From Promethearchaeota archaeon (lineage in GTDB: Archaea; Asgardarchaeota; Lokiarchaeia; Sigyniarchaeales; SOKP01): 40,263 nt of DNA. Location: the NCBI GenBank assembly GCA_019894975.1, contig JAGXNO010000036.1, positions 1 through 40,263 on the forward strand, written 5' to 3'. The notes below the pieces were generated by a model. The model searched no databases and was not told where the DNA came from. It worked only from the letters and a program-made list of their open reading frames with translations. The position numbers were made by a program, and so were the translations under genes. Every line of letters begins with the position of its first letter. The first letter of the stretch is position 1. Below, in pieces: positions 34,651-40,263 of the stretch.

Positions 34651-35766
34651 ATGCCAATTGGATTGGTTATAATGAGATGGGATGATAGGGCTGGAACAGA
34701 AATCCTATCGAAATATCCTGAGGAGATCGTTCTAACAGAAAAAACGCTTATGCAAGTATATAGTACGCATGAATATAGCGGTGAATCAGGAATGATAAGT
34801 CTAATGATAGGATCCTTAAATATTGCATCTTATTACACAGGACCAGATAAAAACTTCTATATCCTCCTACTTTTAAATCTTGATGATGATCCAGATGCGT
34901 ATGAAGAAGGATTGATTGATATTTCGAGGATAATTCTCTCAAATTTTGAAGATGATGCATTTCTACAAATGATCCCTTCCTTATTCCGACGATTATCTGT
35001 ATACCCAACATTAAGTACTGAACAACGCCTTGCATTAACTTATCAAGATGAAATAAAACGAATGATAATTAATCGTTTAAGAGATGAAGGTGTAGTTTCT
35101 AAATCCGAACTGATGATATGGTTAAAAGATAGATATAAACAAGGATTTGTTGACGTTGAGGGTGTTCTAATGGAGCTCATTAAACGTGAAGTCGTCAAAG
35201 AAGCATCAGTTAAGGGTATGCCTTCTGAATTAATTTTCTTGATAAAAGACATTGTACTTATGCGAGTACCACCGGCTACTATTTTAGGAGATCCCGCAGA
35301 CAGAGGTTTACCCTCTCAACTTGTTGAAAATTACAAAACTGATGTTCGTAGATACTTTCAAAACTATCAACCTACAGAAGCAGACAATCTTAGAGTATTA
35401 GATGTTCTTACAAATCCACAAGTTTATGAAACGATACGATTATTAAGAACTGCGGTTGTCACTAAGAATGATCTAGAAAAACTTAGAAAGAAAGGAGTAG
35501 AAGATCTCGATGATGTATTGAAGATGCTTTGGGATACTCAAATAATACAGGTCTTTCAAGATGAAAGAGGAAATGAGTATTATGCGCTTCTTTCAGATTT
35601 TCATTTAGAACTAATGTTCCCAAAATACCTCATGAATGTTATCAAAACCGTGTATGACCAAAAATCAAAAGCAGATCAGGTATTAATTGAATATTTGACA
35701 GTTCTTGAAAATACTTACACAAATTTAAAAGCAACACAAAAAGAAGCAGCTAAAGCTAAGGATTAA
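34651..35766 (+). CDS. Longin + winged-helix protein, partner of receptor 2
   Basis: A 371-residue paralogue of the 28088 protein, closely similar end to end: MPIGLVIMRWDDRAGTEILSKYP (longin start), GMISLMIGSLNIASYYTG, winged helices around 133-200 (IINRLRDEGVVSKSELMIWLKDRY) and 248-320 (IRLLRTAVVTKNDLEKLRKKGVEDL), and the C-terminal region whose 3' end is preserved in the 23383 remnant. It abuts the receptor stop with no gap and carries GGAGG upstream inside the receptor tail codons, so it is coupled to it. A T-tract follows. Probably a cytoplasmic adaptor; the similar NPRL2-type domain order suggests a GTPase regulator, which is a hypothesis. Confidence 0.87.
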   Translation: MPIGLVIMRWDDRAGTEILSKYPEEIVLTEKTLMQVYSTHEYSGESGMISLMIGSLNIASYYTGPDKNFYILLLLNLDDDPDAYEEGLIDISRIILSNFEDDAFLQMIPSLFRRLSVYPTLSTEQRLALTYQDEIKRMIINRLRDEGVVSKSELMIWLKDRYKQGFVDVEGVLMELIKREVVKEASVKGMPSELIFLIKDIVLMRVPPATILGDPADRGLPSQLVENYKTDVRRYFQNYQPTEADNLRVLDVLTNPQVYETIRLLRTAVVTKNDLEKLRKKGVEDLDDVLKMLWDTQIIQVFQDERGNEYYALLSDFHLELMFPKYLMNVIKTVYDQKSKADQVLIEYLTVLENTYTNLKATQKEAAKAKD

Positions 35767-35770
35767 TAAA

Positions 35771-35806
35771 TTTTTATAATTTTTTTATTTTTTTTTTATC
35801 TTTTTA
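35771..35806 (+). terminator. T-tract terminator after module 2
   Basis: Run of T-rich sequence (TTTTTATAATTTTTTTATTT and beyond) beginning 4 nt after the stop of the longin/winged-helix gene; about 30 of 36 bases are T. Archaeal-type termination; separates the module from the RuBisCO-like gene. Confidence 0.55.
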
Positions 35807-35884
35807 TCGTATACATCAAAGAATTTTTGAATTGACTAATATTATTCTAACCTAGAACAATCAAAATATTGATGTGAAGTTAAA

Positions 35885-37216
35885 ATGGATAATAATTTTC
35901 CCAGTTGTGAAAAATATTTAGATACTCCAGAAGCCATTGGTTTGGATGGTATAGATTTGGAGAAATATATTATAGCCAGTTACATCATAAAACGCCCAAA
36001 AGGACAAAATGTAAATTATCTCTCTAGATTCGCTGCAATTGAACAATCGACAGGAACATGGGTACGAGTTCCTGCTGAGACTGAAGAAGTTAGAAAACAT
36101 CATGTAGCAAGAGTGCTTGGAGTGTATGAACTACCTCATTTAGAATATGAGATACCTAAAGATGTAAAGGAACGAATTTATTTTGTACAAATCGGATTTC
36201 CTATTATTAATATTCAAGGAATGGGAATACCAATGCTTCTTACAAGTGTAATTGGAAATATTAGTATTACACATGGATTAAAATTAGTGGATCTGGCATT
36301 CCCAAAGGCTTGGTTAGAAGAGTATAAAGGACCTAAGTTTGGGATCGATGGGTTACGAAAACTTTTGAATGTACCAGAACGCCCTCTATTAAATAATATG
36401 GTGAAACCTTGTACAGGTCATACTGCCGATGTTGCAGCAGATCTAGTATATCAAGCTGCCGTTGGGGGATGTGATGTTGTAAAAGATGATGAATTAATAT
36501 CAAATCCTTCTTTTAATACGCTAGAAGAAAGAATTGTGAAAGTCATGGAAGCTGTTGATAAAGCAGACTCAGAAAAAGGAGAAAAAACTTTGTACACCAT
36601 AAATATTACCACCAAATTCCCAGAAATGTTCGAATACGCTGATAAAATGATAGAATTGGGTGCCAATGCTTTGATGATAAATTATTTAACTACTGGATTT
36701 GAAGCTCTAAGACAAATTGCGGAAGATCCTTCAATAAAAGTACCTATTTTAGGACATATGGATTTTGGGGGAACTTACTTTGGGGGTATGTGGACAGGAA
36801 TGACTAGTATGCTAATATTTGCTAAATTACCAAGAATTTGTGGAGCTGATACAGTTGTAATCCCTGCACCTTATGGAAAAGCTGAGATTTTAGATGAGAG
36901 ATATGAACAGAACCTTAAAGCGCTTCGATTTCCATTTCAACATATTAGACCAACACTACCAATGCCGAGTGGAGGGATAACTCCCGGTATGGTTGAAAAA
37001 TGTATGAAAGAAGCAGGCAATGATATTTTAATTGGTAGTGGTGGGGGCATTCATAGCCATCCTGACGGACCCACATCTGGAGCTAAAGCGTTTAGACAAG
37101 CAATTGATGCTGTTATGCAAGGCAAAAATGTAAAGCAAGTTGCTAAAGAACAAAAAGAATTAGGAATCGCACTTGGAGTATGGGGAAGTGGTAAAACCGC
37201 CTTAATAGAAGATTAA
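35885..37216 (+). CDS. RuBisCO-like protein (form IV type)
   Basis: A 443-residue protein of the RuBisCO large-subunit superfamily. The barrel keeps K174 (aligned with K175) and the carbamylation/metal motif KDDE (K200, D202, E203), plus the GHMDFGGTYFGGM region (H291) and phosphate loop GSGGGIHSHPDG (385-395). But K177 is replaced (VKPCTGH instead of KPK), and the loop 6 Lys (K334) is missing: RPTLPMPSGGITPGMV stands where form I-III enzymes have GKxEG. Those features define non-carboxylating form IV proteins, whose members act as enolases or isomerases in methionine salvage or related pathways. Genuine CO2 fixation is therefore unlikely. Its reaction is unknown; no methionine-salvage neighbour is in the window. 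Monocistronic, with T-tracts on both sides. Confidence 0.9.
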   Translation: MDNNFPSCEKYLDTPEAIGLDGIDLEKYIIASYIIKRPKGQNVNYLSRFAAIEQSTGTWVRVPAETEEVRKHHVARVLGVYELPHLEYEIPKDVKERIYFVQIGFPIINIQGMGIPMLLTSVIGNISITHGLKLVDLAFPKAWLEEYKGPKFGIDGLRKLLNVPERPLLNNMVKPCTGHTADVAADLVYQAAVGGCDVVKDDELISNPSFNTLEERIVKVMEAVDKADSEKGEKTLYTINITTKFPEMFEYADKMIELGANALMINYLTTGFEALRQIAEDPSIKVPILGHMDFGGTYFGGMWTGMTSMLIFAKLPRICGADTVVIPAPYGKAEILDERYEQNLKALRFPFQHIRPTLPMPSGGITPGMVEKCMKEAGNDILIGSGGGIHSHPDGPTSGAKAFRQAIDAVMQGKNVKQVAKEQKELGIALGVWGSGKTALIED

Positions 37217-37218
37217 CC

Positions 37219-37242
37219 TTTTTTTATTTTTATTCTATTTTT
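37219..37242 (+). terminator. T-tract terminator after the RuBisCO-like gene
   Basis: CTTTTTTTATTTTTATTCTA and following Ts, starting a few nt after the TAA stop; the minus-strand HEAT/LRR gene ends 60 nt further on. Confidence 0.5.
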
Positions 37243-37301
37243 ATAGAAGAATCATGCATAAGAACTCTCAAACTTGGATTAAAATCATTTTTTTTAATAC
37301 T

Positions 37302-38192
37302 TTAAACGATTTCATTTCCTCTTAAATCTAAGTATTTGAGATTAGGCATTTTATTGAAGTATTCAAGGTTTTCATGATTACTGATTCTGTTGTTTTTTAA
37401 AATCAAATGAGTCACATTGGGTAGCAAGGTTAATTCTTTGAGTTCCGTAATCTCATTATTCGAGAGATCAAGATAGCACATAGAAGTTAAATATTGAATT
37501 CCAAGTATTTCAGAGAGAGAATTAATATTATTTTTCCAACCCCAGGGTGTCCCCTTTACTTCATACTCTATGTCGGAGAGATCTAATTTTTTAATTAGGC
37601 CATTGTGTGGATTTAATTCATAATACACATTATAATATTGTTTGAATAGACTGGAAATAGTTAAAATATTTATTAAAATTTTAGCTAACTCATCATAAGT
37701 GAATTCTGCATAACCTTTTTCCTTTAGTAATTTCTTCAATACTTTTTTGATTTTTTTATTTTCAATTTTTCTTTCTGTGTTCACGTATTTCTTTTTAAGA
37801 AATTTTTGAACTTCATTAATCAACAATGCTTTAGCTTGGGCAAGATTTGATTTCCCTAATAGATTTACTATTTCAATTAGGCAATTATAATCACTTTCAT
37901 TTTGAATTGCCCACTTCAATAGAGTAAAAGCATTATTTAAGTATTTATCTCCAATGTGTTTTATTGCTATATATCGAATTTCAATATTTTCGTCTGAAAC
38001 TACCAAATTTTCTAGAATTTTAAAGATTTTATCTCCTGAAGGGTTAATTTTAACTAATTTATTAATAGCATTTAATCTGATCTCGTCCTTTTTACTGTTT
38101 TCAATTAAAGATGTTAATAAATCTGTAGCAGTTTGTTTATTAATTCTTTCGCTTTCAAATTTTTCCCAAATTTTTTCAGGACCAAATTGCAT
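37302..38192 (-). CDS. HEAT-like plus leucine-rich repeat protein
   Basis: A 296-residue soluble protein. Residues about 18-150 are HEAT-type helical repeats (IRLNAINKLVKIN, ENIEIRYIAIKHIGDKY). A lysine-rich helical linker (KKKYVNTERKIENKKIKKVLKKLLK, 133-158) leads to an SDS22-type leucine-rich repeat section (about 205-296): GLIKKLDLSD, MCYLDLSNNEITEL, VTHLILKNNRISN, LKYLDLRGNEIV. The protein stops at GNEIV immediately after a repeat without a capping helix, so it may be shortened at the C-terminus. Such proteins bind other proteins; LRR and HEAT proteins are common in Lokiarchaeia-like genomes. The ATG at 38192 is divergent from the receptor gene at 38335. No specific partner can be named. 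Confidence 0.82.
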   Translation of the reverse strand: MQFGPEKIWEKFESERINKQTATDLLTSLIENSKKDEIRLNAINKLVKINPSGDKIFKILENLVVSDENIEIRYIAIKHIGDKYLNNAFTLLKWAIQNESDYNCLIEIVNLLGKSNLAQAKALLINEVQKFLKKKYVNTERKIENKKIKKVLKKLLKEKGYAEFTYDELAKILINILTISSLFKQYYNVYYELNPHNGLIKKLDLSDIEYEVKGTPWGWKNNINSLSEILGIQYLTSMCYLDLSNNEITELKELTLLPNVTHLILKNNRISNHENLEYFNKMPNLKYLDLRGNEIV

Positions 38193-38334
38193 TATGAATT
38201 ATAAATCTTGCTTGGAATTATTTATTTTTTAATTGTATTTTTTACCCATTGTAAAGATAATTCAATATTACTAAAAGAAATAGTTATAAATACTTTAGAT
38301 TTTATTATTCTCCTAATTTGTACAGAGGTGTTAT

Positions 38335-40263
38335 ATGAATAGAAAATATATTATCTTTGAATTTCTGGTCGGTTTGATTATTTTCTCAATGATTATAAAT
38401 CATATCCCAAAAAATTATTCCTCAAACGGAGTTCTTTCCCCGAGTGACGGAGGTTTTTCTTTTTCAGGAGATTATGAAGGTGATCTTTCAATAATGTATT
38501 TCGAAGAAAATTGGACTTTTTCAACTTGGACTAACCAAAATTCAAGCACAAACATTATCAATTATAATGCTTCCTATTGGGATCAAGAATATAAAGCGAG
38601 AAGTTTAGATATAAGAGCAGGTAATTTATATAATTATTCGGGAATTGGACTTCATACCATTGCGAATAATACGTCTGAACAAATAAGTCTAACTCCTTCT
38701 CTTGCATTTGCTCAAGAATTTACAGCACCAGCACTAAGTGAAATAAGTGAAATTATGATTTATTTAGATTTTGTCAGTATCTTAAATAGATATTATGATA
38801 TCTTTATTTTTGATGAAAATTTAGAAGAACAAATTGCGTGGGGTTTTACTTATGACCCTCGAGTATTTGTAGACGAGTGGGTTTCTATCTATCCTGGATC
38901 AAATGTTTTACTCCCTGGTGAGAAATACAATATAGTTCTACGGGTTTGGTATTCGCTTGGAGGTTACAATTCGACATTCGATTATTGGAAAGCTGAAAAT
39001 TATTCAAGTCCCATTTATAATAAAGGAATTACAAGACAGTCTCTGGACGGTGTTAATTGGACCACAGTATCAGACGATAACACTTTAGATATGTTATGTA
39101 CTTTTTCTTATACAAAATTAATAGATCCCATGGATATCGATCTTAAGTTCATAATTAATGATGAAATCATAATTCCTACTTATCAAATAACTCCTTGGGG
39201 CTTTGCGGGTTATGAGGCATTTACATCATTTACTTTTAATGCACCCTTAACTAATGATATAAATTTAACGATATCAAGCAACCAAACCATACCAACTCTT
39301 GATATTGAAATTGTTACTTATTATTTCATGCTTATTAATGGGAGTGGGACATATAGCGCTGATGAAAATCGCATAGAGTGGACAATTACTTATCCTTATG
39401 AAGAGATTTCTTTTGGATGGCCACCTCCTATATTCCTTTTTGAAAAAGATTGGAGTTTTATCGATTTTTTTGATCCAGATGATATCGAATTGAGTGATGT
39501 ATACTTTGGGCCTATTGATTTTTATAATAAATCTTTTTATGGTATAACGATCTTCTTTGGACCACCTTTGGAGGAAGGCAATTACACCGGAATATTTCAA
39601 TCCCCAAGTTATTGCCATTCGATTATCACTAAAGTGAAACAAGGAAATGATTTTGTAACTAAACCCTCTTTACAATTGGGACAAACGGTTAAAGTTGAAG
39701 CAGGGATAACTAATCCTTTTAATAATCCTGTTTCTGGTGGTATTGGTCAAATAGTTTTATATTCTCCGTCGGGTGAAGTAATTCATAATGAGACAGGATT
39801 AACCTCCGTCAATGGAACGATGAGTAGCTCTGAAATATCATTGTCTTCAGGAATTAAAGAAGGTACTTATGAAACCAAGGTTTTTTGGACAAACGGGAGA
39901 GAAGCTGCGATTTATTCTATGAAGATCGTTATAAAAGCACCAGTTGATATAATCTTTTGGGTACTTTTATCTGTAGGTTTAGCACTCGTGTCAACTCCTG
40001 TCGCACTAGTTTCTCGAAAATATATTAGACAGAGGAATTGGCAAAAATCGTTAAAAAACTTGTTTGTTTTAACCAAAGATGGATTGAATATCTATGAATA
40101 TTCTTTTGGTATTGAAATTCAAGATCCTGCGCTTATTTCAGCTATGATTTCTGCTTTAACTAGCTTTGTTCGAGAAGCTACAGGTAGTAAAAAGGCGTTA
40201 CGTACAGTTGATCAAGAAGACAAAAAAGTAATCTTGAACCATGGTAATTACATTACTATTGCT
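38335..40263 (+). CDS. Surface receptor-like protein with cytoplasmic longin/roadblock-like domain (partial, runs off window)
   Basis: 643 codons are visible and open to the window edge. Signal/anchor at about 7-22 (FLVGLIIFSMII). Ectodomain 40-530: a beta-sandwich of WTFSTWTN type, further beta domains and an Ig-like one (PSLQLGQTVKVEAGITNPFNNP, about 442-535). One transmembrane helix (about 538-560) then a cytoplasmic domain (about 575 on) starting LFVLTKDGLNIYEYSFGIEIQDPALISAMISALTSFV, which has longin/roadblock (MON1/FUZ-like) character. So ectodomain and longin-like sensor are in one chain, while the 23709 and 30799 proteins use a separate coupled longin protein. ATG 38335 follows AGAGGTG. 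It shares the leader AATTTGTACAGA with 23709. Domain names from pattern only. Confidence 0.83.
   Translation, partial: MNRKYIIFEFLVGLIIFSMIINHIPKNYSSNGVLSPSDGGFSFSGDYEGDLSIMYFEENWTFSTWTNQNSSTNIINYNASYWDQEYKARSLDIRAGNLYNYSGIGLHTIANNTSEQISLTPSLAFAQEFTAPALSEISEIMIYLDFVSILNRYYDIFIFDENLEEQIAWGFTYDPRVFVDEWVSIYPGSNVLLPGEKYNIVLRVWYSLGGYNSTFDYWKAENYSSPIYNKGITRQSLDGVNWTTVSDDNTLDMLCTFSYTKLIDPMDIDLKFIINDEIIIPTYQITPWGFAGYEAFTSFTFNAPLTNDINLTISSNQTIPTLDIEIVTYYFMLINGSGTYSADENRIEWTITYPYEEISFGWPPPIFLFEKDWSFIDFFDPDDIELSDVYFGPIDFYNKSFYGITIFFGPPLEEGNYTGIFQSPSYCHSIITKVKQGNDFVTKPSLQLGQTVKVEAGITNPFNNPVSGGIGQIVLYSPSGEVIHNETGLTSVNGTMSSSEISLSSGIKEGTYETKVFWTNGREAAIYSMKIVIKAPVDIIFWVLLSVGLALVSTPVALVSRKYIRQRNWQKSLKNLFVLTKDGLNIYEYSFGIEIQDPALISAMISALTSFVREATGSKKALRTVDQEDKKVILNHGNYITIA

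Noticed and set aside
35885..37216. A carbon-fixing RuBisCO large subunit
   Set aside because: Loop 6 Lys and the second Lys of KPK are missing, so it is a form IV-type protein.

Overview
The window looks like a chromosomal segment of an Asgard (Promethearchaeota, Lokiarchaeia-like) archaeon. The DNA is strongly AT-rich (my estimate by eye is roughly a third G+C), genes are preceded by GGTG/GGAGG-type ribosome binding sites and T-tracts rather than bacterial promoters, and the gene set mixes archaeal information genes (ribosomal eS25, a class II tRNA-Ser(CGA), ThpR) with eukaryote-like ones: two Rag/Gtr-like GTPases with HKxD G4 motifs and C-terminal sensor-like domains, a longin-Ras-TPR fusion, longin/winged-helix proteins, a Bud23-like methyltransferase, a diglycine-ended ubiquitin-like protein and HEAT/LRR repeats. 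I see no phage genes, IS elements, rRNA or CRISPR.

Layout. 1-5.6 kb: DUF211 protein, then a tightly packed minus-strand run (2-hydroxyacid dehydrogenase, ThpR, HAD hydrolase), a 51-aa zinc-finger gene, a kinase-like protein and a sulfatase. 5.7-15.7 kb: LacZ-type GH2 beta-galactosidase, Cys-rich ferredoxin-like protein, acyl-CoA synthetase alpha subunit, the first Rag-like GTPase behind a truncated CapA-like membrane gene, a GPH-type sugar transporter carrying a perfect 14-bp hairpin in its coding sequence, and a class III aminotransferase. 15.8-22.7 kb: small TPR-like gene, coiled-coil/zinc-ribbon protein, a plus-strand operon of two membrane-linked hexapeptide acyltransferase-like proteins plus a tandem metallophosphoesterase, the MoaD-like protein, the second Rag-like GTPase, tRNA-Ser and eS25. 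22.7-40.3 kb: Bud23-like methyltransferase, then the most striking region.

That region (23.4-35.8 kb) holds two copies of a two-gene unit: a very large single-pass surface protein (DUF2341-like domain, in one copy a LamG-like domain, many Ig/CNA-B-like domains, one transmembrane helix, a conserved cytoplasmic tail of about 85 residues) translationally coupled to a longin + winged-helix protein. Between the copies, on the other strand, lies a longin-Ras-TPR fusion GTPase. A decayed 3' end of a third longin/winged-helix gene sits directly behind bud23. After a RuBisCO-like protein and a HEAT/LRR protein, a third surface protein begins at 38335 and runs off the window; its cytoplasmic part looks like a longin/roadblock domain.

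Reading the parts together, I infer an archaeal surface-receptor system that signals to small GTPases through longin domains. Longin followed by winged helix is the architecture of eukaryotic NPRL2/NPRL3 (GATOR1, which acts on Rag GTPases), and Rag-like GTPases are present 1-20 kb away; this link is a hypothesis. Two genes (coiled-coil protein, second Rag-like GTPase) have no ATG/GTG/TTG at the expected start but do have ATT or ATA exactly 7 nt after a GGTG motif, suggesting near-cognate initiation.
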